Both the position numbers and the translations under genes were made by a program. From Bifidobacterium oedipodis (GTDB taxonomy: Bacteria; Actinomycetota; Actinomycetes; Actinomycetales; Bifidobacteriaceae), in NCBI RefSeq assembly GCF_012932425.1, contig NZ_JAAIII010000004.1, forward strand, positions 124,001-188,000: a DNA stretch of 64,000 bases, read 5' to 3'. The notes beneath the pieces were generated by a model that was not told the DNA's origin, did not search any database, and worked only from the letters and a program-made list of their open reading frames with translations. Below, one piece after another: positions 54,306 to 62,893 of this stretch (the stretch's first letter is position 1; each line of letters starts with the position of its first letter).

Positions 54306-54965
54306 ATGAATCAAGCAACGATGGTCGGCATCGTAGACAACGACGTATTTGCGTTGCAGGCCATCGCTGCCTATTTAAAGCGAGCACTACCAGATTCATA
54401 TAGTATCGCCTGGCTAGCAAATTCAGGGGGAAAAGCCCTTGATTTCATCCGCACAGAGAAACATCCGGATGTAATGCTGGTGGACATGTCCATGGAAGAC
54501 ATGGAAGGATCATCACTTATCCGCGCCGTGCGGGAACGAGACAATCATATTTATATTATTGCCATCACTTCTTTTAGTCTTCAAGAGTATGCGAATGAAG
54601 CAAGTGCCGCAGGAGCTCAAACTATAATAGGGAAAAGTGAATTGAAAAAACTTGTGAATACAATTATCCAAAAAGATATTTTACAAAAAACAATTTGTGG
54701 CAACGTTTTTCAATCACCCCAGAAATCATTTGAAGCTTTAGCTCAAAACACCAGAAATGGTATTCACTCGCTTTCCAATCGCGAAAAAAGCATCATCGCC
54801 TTATGCTCACAAGGAGACACATCAGTTGAAATCGCCAATAAATTGGGATTATCCGAATCAACAATAAACACATATCTCAAACGTGCTATCGCTAAAACAC
54901 ATGCTCGCAATCGTGTGCATTTGGTATCTATGTGGATGCAAAGCTGTTTGAGGCATTCAAATTGA
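54306..54965 (+). CDS. NarL/LuxR-type response regulator (two-component locus 3)
   Basis: A 219-aa regulator. Receiver ~5-125 with GIVDNDVF, the phosphoacceptor aspartate in VMLVDMSMED (~60), AITSFSL and IIGKSEL. LuxR helix-turn-helix at the end (~153-210: LSNREKSIIALCSQGDTSVE). Family-wide similarity to the regulators at 2795 and 43724. GGGGAACAACA precedes ATG 54306; an in-frame ATG 27 bp upstream lacks a site. It lies 36 bp downstream of the small-peptide gene and ends overlapping or two bases before its kinase, so the three probably form one transcript. Confidence 0.9.
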   Translation: MNQATMVGIVDNDVFALQAIAAYLKRALPDSYSIAWLANSGGKALDFIRTEKHPDVMLVDMSMEDMEGSSLIRAVRERDNHIYIIAITSFSLQEYANEASAAGAQTIIGKSELKKLVNTIIQKDILQKTICGNVFQSPQKSFEALAQNTRNGIHSLSNREKSIIALCSQGDTSVEIANKLGLSESTINTYLKRAIAKTHARNRVHLVSMWMQSCLRHSN

Positions 54966-54967
54966 AT

Positions 54968-56122
54968 ATGCAACAAATTAAACATAACACAAAAATGCAC
55001 ATATTCTTGTTGCTTACAATAATGTGTACCGCTATTATTTTGGATGCATACGCGGGTCGTTTACAAGTACAAGACAATTGGCTCAATAATTCCATCAATA
55101 TCGCGTACGTTCTTGCATGTTTATCAATCGCTCTATTCCCGAGAGCGGGAGCTACCATAACAATCATCATTGCGATCACATGTACTTGTATACCTATCAT
55201 TGATTCCAGCAATATGGTATTTGGTGTTGCAGCTGCGTTCGGCATAGGCTTTTGTCTCATTCGCCCATGGATTATGTTGCCATTGGCCTTATTGTATACT
55301 GTTGCAAATTTTCTTATGTCTTTAATGCATGGGTTACCATTATCAACTGCAATGGCGATGACAATTGCGCAGAGTATCGGAAGCGTCATAGGATATGGCA
55401 TCAAACGATATCGTCACGAGGCGGAGCGGCAGAAGCTTGAGCTGAGATTGCAAACGCTCAAAGAACGCAACGAAACAATGGAACGCGATAGAATCATTGC
55501 ACGACAAATGCATGATGAGCTAACCAATGATCTAACCTATATCATCACCGTTGCTGAGACACGCTTAATGGACGCGGACGGTGTCGAACAGGAAACACTA
55601 AACAAACTTTCCGATAGAGCCAAGGACGCTCTGGACTGCGCCCATCAGGCTATCGACATGCTGCGCCACAAGGATTATTCCTCCCTAGACGAGCAAATAA
55701 ATAATACAACTCTTTGGGATGAAATCATAACAGGTATTATTCAGCGGAATCGTTTGGATCTAGCCCAGATGGGGTATAACGGGACAGTAAGCATACAAGG
55801 AATCGAATACGCTAACTCATATGGAAAAAAGGTGTGCGACGAAGTTTGTTCGTTACTGCAGGAATTATTCTTCAACATACGCAAGCATTGCAGCCGGCAA
55901 GACGGAGACTACTCGCTTAGCATCGAGGTTAATCATACTTTTTTGAATATCATCCAAATGAATAGCATTGCATCTATTCCCTCATTGACGCAATCTAACC
56001 GAGGACTAGCCATACACCGCGATATCATCGGACGTCTTGGTGGCACATTCACAACCTCCGCTGAGGATGGGACATGGATTCTTAAAGTCGCTATTCCCTC
56101 TCCCGAATCTGGCAGCAAATAA
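54968..56122 (+). CDS. Sensor histidine kinase, HisKA_3 type (two-component locus 3)
   Basis: Membrane kinase of ~384 aa. About six helices (~10-26, 43-58, 60-76, 82-98, 101-118, 125-142) with short loops, then a coiled linker. The motif RIIARQMHDELTNDLTYI has the phosphoacceptor His near 182. The ATPase-like domain has N-box ELFFNIRKHC, and IIQMNSIASIP where the D-x-G should be, as in the paralogues. The start may be ATG 54968, or TTG 54962, which overlaps the regulator stop (TTGA) and is nearer to GAGG. Composition shifts from about 40% GC in the sensor part to nearer 50% in the kinase part. Likely senses the peptide at 54087; inferred from position. Confidence 0.88.
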   Translation: MQQIKHNTKMHIFLLLTIMCTAIILDAYAGRLQVQDNWLNNSINIAYVLACLSIALFPRAGATITIIIAITCTCIPIIDSSNMVFGVAAAFGIGFCLIRPWIMLPLALLYTVANFLMSLMHGLPLSTAMAMTIAQSIGSVIGYGIKRYRHEAERQKLELRLQTLKERNETMERDRIIARQMHDELTNDLTYIITVAETRLMDADGVEQETLNKLSDRAKDALDCAHQAIDMLRHKDYSSLDEQINNTTLWDEIITGIIQRNRLDLAQMGYNGTVSIQGIEYANSYGKKVCDEVCSLLQELFFNIRKHCSRQDGDYSLSIEVNHTFLNIIQMNSIASIPSLTQSNRGLAIHRDIIGRLGGTFTTSAEDGTWILKVAIPSPESGSK

Positions 56123-56161
56123 TCTCTCGCTTCGCCGAGATGTCCCGCACAATGTGTCATG

Positions 56162-57112
56162 CTACTTGAACATGCGCGAACGGGTGAGGAACCAGGTCAC
56201 CAGTGCGGAGATGATCACCGAAATAACGATAATGACTGCGAAACCCCACGGCTTATCAGTAAGCGGCATGCCCAGCATGCTACCGTCGAAATTCATGCCG
56301 TACATGGAGAAAATCAGCGTCGGAATCGACAGGGTAATCGAGATGATAGTGAAGATGCGCATCACATTGTTCAGATTGTTCGACACGATCGAAGCGAACG
56401 CATCGGTCATATTCGCAAGAACGCCGCTGTAGATATTGGCCATCTCGATGGCCTGTCTGTTTTCAGTGATCACGTCGTCAAGCAGATCCTCGTCGTCCGG
56501 GTATTGCTTGATGCGCTGCATGGTGGTGAGCTTTTCCATCACGATTTCGTTCGATTTGAGCGAGGTGGTGAAATACACCAAGGTTTTGCTCAGTTCCATG
56601 AGCATCACGATTTCGCGGTTCTGCATCGAGTGGCGCAGCTTCAGTTCCAGCTTGTCGCTTTCACGGTCGATGATGCGCAGATAACGCAGATACATGGTGG
56701 CGTTGCGGTACAGAATCTGCAGGATGAACCGTGAGCGCATGAACGTGTTGAATCCGCGGATTGTGCCTTCCATGAACGGGTGGAGCACCGGGGTGTCCTG
56801 CATACATACGGTGATGATGAGGTTTTCGGTCACGATAATCGACAGAGGGATGGTTTCATACCAATCGCGTCCGCCACGCTCTTCGACGGTGGGGATGTCG
56901 ACGATGATCATCGTGTACTCATCCTCGACGTCCACACGCGAACGTTCCTCGTCATCCAGCGGGGCGCGCAAATCAGCCAGATCAATGCCGGTTTGCGAGG
57001 CGACGGTGGCGAGCTCCACATCGGTGGGTTCGCTCAAACACAACCATGAGCCGTTTTCCGGTTTGTCAACCTGTTCCACTTGGCCATTGATTGAACTGAA
57101 CACTCTCAGCAT
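56162..57112 (-). CDS. corA: CorA-family magnesium/divalent cation channel
   Basis: Pentameric channel protein of 316 aa. Large cytoplasmic N-terminal domain with the long helices (TTMQRIKQYPDDEDLLDDVI; NIYSGVLANMTDAFASIVSN) and two C-terminal membrane helices. The pore signature YGMNFDG at the end of the first helix (GMN) is intact; the basic C-terminus is TRSRMFK. Start ATG 57112 is preceded by GAGAG; GTG 57124 is an alternative. Convergent with the kinase of locus 3, 39 bp apart. Confidence 0.93.
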   Translation of the reverse strand: MLRVFSSINGQVEQVDKPENGSWLCLSEPTDVELATVASQTGIDLADLRAPLDDEERSRVDVEDEYTMIIVDIPTVEERGGRDWYETIPLSIIVTENLIITVCMQDTPVLHPFMEGTIRGFNTFMRSRFILQILYRNATMYLRYLRIIDRESDKLELKLRHSMQNREIVMLMELSKTLVYFTTSLKSNEIVMEKLTTMQRIKQYPDDEDLLDDVITENRQAIEMANIYSGVLANMTDAFASIVSNNLNNVMRIFTIISITLSIPTLIFSMYGMNFDGSMLGMPLTDKPWGFAVIIVISVIISALVTWFLTRSRMFK

Positions 57113-57321
57113 GTCGTCTCTCACCCGCCTTTCGCACCGTACGTTTGTTGCGATGCCTGTCCGCGTACATCCCTTGCGGTTTTATTCCACGCATTGATAT
57201 GTGCAGTGCCGCAAACCGTGTTAAGTGTAGTCCCGTGGTCACGACTTCCACGCCGTATGCTTCAAGAATTCGTCCTCTGTTCACTCGGTACAGTTCATCT
57301 GGCATAGCGGCAAGCAGATAT

Positions 57322-58173
57322 TCACCATGTCACTGGTTTCCAAGCGGGCATATGTGGCCCGCGCAGATCGGCTGGCCCGTTTTCCCAATCGGCGTCGTCG
57401 GCGATTGCCGGCCCCTTGTTGTATTCGTCCACATCAAACAGCGGACGTTCAACGGGCACGCCGTTGATGCTATGACGCACGGATAGCTTGCACCAGAAGG
57501 CGTTGCGCAGCGCTCCGAACACATTCAACCCGTCGCGATTCATATCCATCAGGTGCGCGATGGTGCTGGTGATCCAAGATCCATGCGATACCAGCATCAG
57601 TGTGGTCGGCACATCGCGTTGGTCGCCCGATTCCAATTCGGCGATGATGTCATACAGCGCCTGCGAGCCTCGCGAACCGACTTCGGCCCGGCTCTCCACG
57701 CCATACTTGGTTTCCCCACCCGTGTGGTGTTTCCAAGAATCGTAGGCCTCAGGATCCATGGCTTGAATCTGCGCGCGGGTCATGCCCTCCCATTGGCCAA
57801 AGCTGCGCTCACGTAGACGGGCATCAACCACCACGTCAAGACCAAGAATGTCTGCGAAGGCGTGCGCGGTCTGCTGGGCGCGGAACAGGTCGGAGCTCAT
57901 CACCACCATGCGTCGTGCCGCAGCCGGCGCCTCCTGATATTGCGTCACGTCAACTTGTTCGGCGGCACCTGCACCAGGTTGTGCGATGCGTTCGGGGTGC
58001 AGGGCCTGCGCGCTCACCTTGGCCCAGTACAGGCGTTTGGCCAGAGCGAAGGCGGATTGGTCAACCTGCCACTGCCCCACAATATCCAAGGGCACATCGA
58101 TCTGCCCTTGCAGGCGGCGGGCAAGATTGTATGACGTACGCCCATGCCTGAGCATAAAGACTTCTTCGATCAT
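57322..58173 (-). CDS. Histidine phosphatase superfamily protein (phosphoglycerate-mutase-like)
   Basis: The 283-aa protein has the catalytic motif MLRHGRTSYNLARRLQGQID (RHG), an inserted segment of ~60 residues (~45-85, containing AQPGAGAAEQVD), the conserved SSDLFRAQQTA and LRERSFGQWEG, and the second His in LVSHGSWI. The insert and C-terminal tail (DDADWENGPADL) distinguish it from small phosphatases. Substrate is unknown; cofactor-dependent mutase activity is not indicated. ATG 58173 lies after GGGAGGCGTC. Confidence 0.88.
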   Translation of the reverse strand: MIEEVFMLRHGRTSYNLARRLQGQIDVPLDIVGQWQVDQSAFALAKRLYWAKVSAQALHPERIAQPGAGAAEQVDVTQYQEAPAAARRMVVMSSDLFRAQQTAHAFADILGLDVVVDARLRERSFGQWEGMTRAQIQAMDPEAYDSWKHHTGGETKYGVESRAEVGSRGSQALYDIIAELESGDQRDVPTTLMLVSHGSWITSTIAHLMDMNRDGLNVFGALRNAFWCKLSVRHSINGVPVERPLFDVDEYNKGPAIADDADWENGPADLRGPHMPAWKPVTW

Positions 58174-58295
58174 GACGCCTCCCCATCATCCGTTCATCGC
58201 CAACTCCATTTCAGCACATTACGCCGACGCTTATGGCGTGCTTTCATGGCACATCCATGGTCACTTCCTTGGGGTGGAACCCGTACAATGGCACC

Positions 58296-59537
58296 GTGAA
58301 CCTTTCTGACGCAACCCGGGCATTCGTCGCACGTCATCGAGCAGAGAACGTGCGTAATCTGGCATTGCATGCCAAACACGATGATGACGTGGATCTGCCG
58401 CTGGCATTGGATCAGATCGCCGGTTGGCAGACCGCATGCGCCAAATTGCCCACTTGGGCGGCTCACGATGATATTTGGTATCCGCCGCACCTGTCGATGG
58501 AGCAATGCTCGTCGGAAGCCACCGCGCGTTACAAGATGAATGTGGCGAGGCGGCTTATTGGGCAGGCGAGCGAGACGAGTCTGGTGGATCTGACGGGCGG
58601 ATTCGGCGTGGACTGCTCCTATATGGCACGTGCATTCGATCATGCCACCTATGTGGAAAGGCAGGAACATCTATGTGCGCTGGCCGAGCACAATATGGCG
58701 GCGCTTGGTTTGGAGCATGTTGATGTGGTCAACGCGGATGCCAAACAGTATCTGCAATCCATGCCGCAGGCTACGCTGATTTTTCTTGATCCGGCCCGTC
58801 GCGATGCGCATGGGGCGCGCACCTACGCCATTGCCGACTGCGCACCCGATGCGCTCGGTTTGAAGAACACTCTGCTGGCCAAGGCCGAACATGTGATGAT
58901 CAAGCTCTCCCCCATGCTGGACTGGCGCAAGACCGTGGCCGACTTTCAGGGTGCGGTAAGCGAAGTGCATATCGTATCCGCGGCGAATGAGTGCAAGGAG
59001 TTGCTGCTGGTATTGGGTCGCGACGTCTGCGACGCTCCGCGACTGGTGTGTGTGAACGACGACCAGTGCCTAGAAGTCGCTCCCAACAAAGCCATAACCT
59101 CCGAAAACGCAGCACATTGCGATGCCGCTGCAATCGATATGACATCTGAAAACATCGCTGGCTGGCATCTATACGAGCCGAACGCCTCGGTGATGAAAGC
59201 GGGCTGCTTTGCCATGCTTGAGCAACGCTTTGGCGTCACGCAAATCGCCCCCAATTCGCATCTGTTCATCTCACATGAGGCTGTGGCCAATTTTCCTGGA
59301 AGAGAGTTCGTAATCGACGCGGCGAGCACAATGGGCAAAAAGGAGCTGCGTGCAACGCTCGCCGGCCTGACCCACGCCAATATCACCGCACGCAATGTTC
59401 CGCTGTCCGTAGCAGCGCTGCGCAAGAAGCTCAAGCTCAAAGATGGCGGCGACACCACCCTGTTCGCCACCAGCGATAGCAACAACCGTCATCTCATCAT
59501 TCGTTGCCACAAGCCGGCGAGCGCACCACAACGTTAA
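58296..59537 (+). CDS. THUMP-like-domain class I methyltransferase
   Basis: SAM-dependent methyltransferase of ~413 aa; motif I is DLTGGFGVDCSYMARAF, the acidic motif II VERQEHLCALAE, motif IV IFLDPARRDAHG. The C-terminal half (NASVMKAGCFAMLEQRFG onwards) matches the THUMP-like domain (PF18096) attached to these enzymes; their RNA or protein substrate is not established. Start is uncertain: GTG 58296 follows TACAAT by six bases, as would suit a leaderless message. ATGs at 58233 and 58257 lie in frame upstream, none with a good ribosome-binding site. Confidence 0.82.
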   Translation: MNLSDATRAFVARHRAENVRNLALHAKHDDDVDLPLALDQIAGWQTACAKLPTWAAHDDIWYPPHLSMEQCSSEATARYKMNVARRLIGQASETSLVDLTGGFGVDCSYMARAFDHATYVERQEHLCALAEHNMAALGLEHVDVVNADAKQYLQSMPQATLIFLDPARRDAHGARTYAIADCAPDALGLKNTLLAKAEHVMIKLSPMLDWRKTVADFQGAVSEVHIVSAANECKELLLVLGRDVCDAPRLVCVNDDQCLEVAPNKAITSENAAHCDAAAIDMTSENIAGWHLYEPNASVMKAGCFAMLEQRFGVTQIAPNSHLFISHEAVANFPGREFVIDAASTMGKKELRATLAGLTHANITARNVPLSVAALRKKLKLKDGGDTTLFATSDSNNRHLIIRCHKPASAPQR

Positions 59538-59578
59538 CCCGTTAACCATCAGTTTCGCTGTACTGTTCTTCCCCCCCA

Positions 59579-59596
59579 CGTGCCGGGAACGGCACG
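59579..59596 (+). terminator. Hairpin after the methyltransferase gene
   Basis: CGTGCCG/CGGCACG with a GGAA loop lies 41 bp past the methyltransferase stop and 15 bp before uvrA2. No T-run follows, so termination efficiency is doubtful; it could instead affect uvrA2 initiation. Confidence 0.45.
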
Positions 59597-59611
59597 AGAT
59601 ACGGTGTGGGT

Positions 59612-62242
59612 ATGACTGATGCGATTGTGAACCTTGCAAACTCTCCGTTAGTTGACGATACGAAAGCTATGCCGCGGACCATTGAGGTACGTGGGGCGCG
59701 CGTGCATAATCTCAAGAACATCGATGTGGATGTGCCGTTGCATGAGATTGTCGGCGTTGCGGGTGTGTCTGGTTCGGGCAAGAGTTCGCTGGCTTTGGGT
59801 GTGTTGTATGCCGAGGGGTCGCGACGGTATTTGGAGGCGTTGTCCACCTATACCAGGCGTCGACTTACGCAAGCGAGCCGTGCCAGTGTGGATGAGGTGT
59901 TGCATGTGCCGGCGTCGTTGGCGTTGCATCAGCGGCCTACTGTGCCGGGTGTGCGTTCCACTTTCGGCACGATGACCGAACTGCTCAATAGTCTGAGGCT
60001 GATGTTCTCCCGGCTTGCGTCGCATCGCTGCGGTCATTGCGGCACCTATCACCGCCCTACGTTGGATGTGGCGGCTGAGCGTCCCATTGTTTGCGCGAAT
60101 TGTGGCGAGACGATGCGTGTGCCGGGCGCGGAGGATTTGGCGTTCAATTCGGCCGGCGCCTGCCCCACCTGTTCGGGCACTGGTATCGTGCGTACGGTGA
60201 ATCGGGCTGCCTTGGTGCCGGATGAATCCAAGTCCATCGATGATGGCGCGGTGCTGCCTTGGGGTTCGTTGATGTGGGATCTAATGAAACAGGTGGCCGG
60301 TGCGATGGGTGTGCGCACGAATGTGCCGTTTCGCGAGCTGACGGCCGAGGAGCGCGACATTGTGTTCAATGGCCCGGCGGTGAAGAAGCATATTCTATAT
60401 CGGCCGAAGAAGGGCGATGATTTCGCTGAACTGGATTTCACGTATTACAACGCGGTGTATACGGTTGAGAATGCGCTGGCCAAGGCGAAGGATGAGAAGG
60501 GTCTTAAGCGTGTGGCCAAATTCCTGACGGAGGGGCCGTGCCCGGATTGTGGAGGTACGCGTCTGTCCGCCGCGGCAAGAGAACCTCGCGTAGGTGCCGA
60601 TTGGGCGGATGCCTCCGTCGCCGCGCGGCTGGCGACGGGCGATGGGAAACCGGACAATCCGGATGATTACGGATTGAATCTGGCGCAGGCTTCGGCCATG
60701 ACGTTGGACGAGGCTGTGGCCTGGGTGCGACGAATTCCGGATACCTTGCCTGAGGCGATGCGGCCGATGGCGCGCAATATCGGCGAATCATTCCTTGATG
60801 TGGCACGTCGATTGCTGGAGCTTGGCCTGGGCTATCTTGCGCTTGATCGTGCAGGGTCGACGCTGTCTACCGGTGAGCGACAGCGTGTGCAGTTGGCTCG
60901 TGCCGTGCGCAATCGCACCACTGGTGTGCTGTATGTGTTGGATGAGCCGTCGATTGGTTTGCATCCGGCGAATGTGGACGGCCTGTTGGGTGTGATGCGT
61001 GATTTGAAGGCGGATGGCAATTCCGTGGTGGTGGTCGATCATGATACGCGCGTGCTGGCTGCCTGTGATCATCTTATTGAAATGGGCCCGGTGGCCGGTG
61101 CTGATGGCGGGCATGTGATTGCGCAGGGGTCGGTGGCCGAGGTGGCGGCGAGCGCGGACTCTCGCATCGCACCGTTTATCGAAGTATCCGGCCAGCGGCG
61201 TATTCGCGGGATTGTTTCGCCTGAGCACATGTTTGCACATGGGCATATTCGTATGCACACCAAGGCGATTCATACGGTTAAGCCGTTGTCGGTTGATATT
61301 CCGCGTGGACGTTTGGTGGCTGTGACCGGTGTGTCTGGGTCGGGTAAGACCACGATGGTGTTGGAGTCGCTGATTCCGGCGTTGCGGGCGGCAGCCTTAG
61401 GCGAGGCGTTGCCTACGCATGTGGCTGATGTGCAAGCCCAGGGCATTGCACGTGCGAATCTTATTGATTCGAGCCCTATTGGGGCGAATGTGCGTTCCAC
61501 GGTGGCCACGTATGCCGATGTTCATGATGATTTGCGTCGCGCGTTCGCGCGTTCGGATGCGGCGAAACAGGCCGGATTCAAGGCTGGCGATTTTTCCTAT
61601 AACACCGGCCGGCTGCGTTGCCCAACGTGCGATGGCACCGGTTCGATTTCGCTGGATGTGCAGTTTTTGCCGGACGTGACGATTGATTGCCCGGATTGCC
61701 GAGGCTCGCGGTATGCCGCTGATGCTGAGCGGATTCGCTGCTCATTCGATGAGCACGCTTCTGCAGCCCACAGTCTTCCAGAATTGATGGCGATGAGTGT
61801 GGACGAGGCGCTGCTCGCCACCGGTAAGTTGAAGAAGGTGCAAACCAGGCTACGTACGTTGCATGATCTTGGTTTGGGCTATCTGACATTGGGCGAGCCG
61901 ACGCCCGCACTGTCGGGTGGTGAGGCGCAGCGGCTCAAGCTTGCCAGCGAAATGGGCCGGGCGCAGTCGGATGCGGTGTTCGTGTTCGATGAGCCGACCA
62001 TTGGTTTGCACCCGTTGGATGTGCAAGTGCTGCTGGGCGTATTCGACCGTTTGGTGGCGGCCGGTGCCACCGTTGTCGTCATCGAGCATGATCTTGATCT
62101 GATCGCCAACGCCGATTGGACTATCGACATGGGCCCGGGAGGCGGCGAATCCGGCGGACGCATCGTCGCCACGGGCACCCCGCAAGCCATCGCCGCCAAC
62201 CCAGACAGTCTTACCGGCCGTTACATCGCATTACAGCAATAA
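59612..62242 (+). CDS. uvrA2: UvrA-like excision repair ATPase without UvrB-binding domain (UvrA2 type)
   Basis: Tandem ABC-type ATPase of 876 aa. N-terminal Walker [12 protein letters not shown], zinc-like pairs CGHCG and CANCG then CPTCSGTG, signature [11 protein letters not shown], Walker [11 protein letters not shown]. Second half Walker [12 protein letters not shown], zinc pair CPTCDGTG...CPDCRG, signature [12 protein letters not shown], and [10 protein letters not shown]. The UvrB-binding domain of canonical UvrA between the first zinc module and the core is absent, as in UvrA2 paralogues associated with drug or DNA-damage tolerance. ATG 59612 preferred to GTG 59606. Ends 10 bp from yqeY, convergent. 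Confidence 0.9.
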   Translation: MTDAIVNLANSPLVDDTKAMPRTIEVRGARVHNLKNIDVDVPLHEIVGVAGVSGSGKSSLALGVLYAEGSRRYLEALSTYTRRRLTQASRASVDEVLHVPASLALHQRPTVPGVRSTFGTMTELLNSLRLMFSRLASHRCGHCGTYHRPTLDVAAERPIVCANCGETMRVPGAEDLAFNSAGACPTCSGTGIVRTVNRAALVPDESKSIDDGAVLPWGSLMWDLMKQVAGAMGVRTNVPFRELTAEERDIVFNGPAVKKHILYRPKKGDDFAELDFTYYNAVYTVENALAKAKDEKGLKRVAKFLTEGPCPDCGGTRLSAAAREPRVGADWADASVAARLATGDGKPDNPDDYGLNLAQASAMTLDEAVAWVRRIPDTLPEAMRPMARNIGESFLDVARRLLELGLGYLALDRAGSTLSTGERQRVQLARAVRNRTTGVLYVLDEPSIGLHPANVDGLLGVMRDLKADGNSVVVVDHDTRVLAACDHLIEMGPVAGADGGHVIAQGSVAEVAASADSRIAPFIEVSGQRRIRGIVSPEHMFAHGHIRMHTKAIHTVKPLSVDIPRGRLVAVTGVSGSGKTTMVLESLIPALRAAALGEALPTHVADVQAQGIARANLIDSSPIGANVRSTVATYADVHDDLRRAFARSDAAKQAGFKAGDFSYNTGRLRCPTCDGTGSISLDVQFLPDVTIDCPDCRGSRYAADAERIRCSFDEHASAAHSLPELMAMSVDEALLATGKLKKVQTRLRTLHDLGLGYLTLGEPTPALSGGEAQRLKLASEMGRAQSDAVFVFDEPTIGLHPLDVQVLLGVFDRLVAAGATVVVIEHDLDLIANADWTIDMGPGGGESGGRIVATGTPQAIAANPDSLTGRYIALQQ

Positions 62243-62252
62243 GGCCAGCAGG

Positions 62253-62702
62253 CTACTTGTTGAGTTCTGCCTTGACTAGGCCGGCGAGCTTGCCGCCGTC
62301 GATGGTTTTGCCGGCGAGCGCGGCGCGCGCCGCCTTGACCACACGCCCCATGTCCTTGGGGCCGGCAGGATTCACTTCGGCCACTGCATCGGCGATGGCT
62401 TTGGCGTAATCCTCATCGGTTGCGGCGGCCGGCAGGAAGGTCTCGAGGAAATCGGCTTCGGCGGTTTCGGGAGCGGCCTTGTCTGCCAATCCCTTGTCCT
62501 CATAGAGTTTGGCGGTGTCGCGACGTGTTTTGACGCCCTTCTGAATAACCTTCAGCACCTCTTCGTCGGTGGCTTCGTGGCCGTTGGCGATCTCCATGTT
62601 CTGGATATCCGCCAGCGTCAGGTTGATCGGATTGAGCTTGGCCTTGTCCTTGGCCTTCATCGCGGCGATCTTAGCTTTTTTCAACGTGTCTTTCATCGAC
62701 AT
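62253..62702 (-). CDS. yqeY: GatB/YqeY-domain protein YqeY
   Basis: A 149-aa protein with the YqeY/GatB helical domain: MSMKDTLKKAKIAAMKAKDK, then NMEIANGHEATDEEVLKVIQKGVKTR, and the C-terminal helical part MGRVVKAARAALAGKTIDGG. YqeY proteins are similar to the tRNA-binding tail of GatB and may bind tRNA; function is not settled. GAAGGGAAG precedes ATG 62702. Diverges from the DUF3100-like gene. Confidence 0.9.
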   Translation of the reverse strand: MSMKDTLKKAKIAAMKAKDKAKLNPINLTLADIQNMEIANGHEATDEEVLKVIQKGVKTRRDTAKLYEDKGLADKAAPETAEADFLETFLPAAATDEDYAKAIADAVAEVNPAGPKDMGRVVKAARAALAGKTIDGGKLAGLVKAELNK

Positions 62703-62893
62703 GGCATGCTTCCCTTCATTCACGTATTTGGTTGCATATGCATTGTGCCGTTGCCACCCTACTCCCTGTGTCGGTCTTGTGCGCTTCAAAACCATGACGC
62801 AATTCGGACATGCTGGGTACAATGCCCTGCGTGATGCGACGCATCTGTAGGGTGGCGATTGCAGAGCAGGAGAAAACGAGAGCGGGAGCGGTC

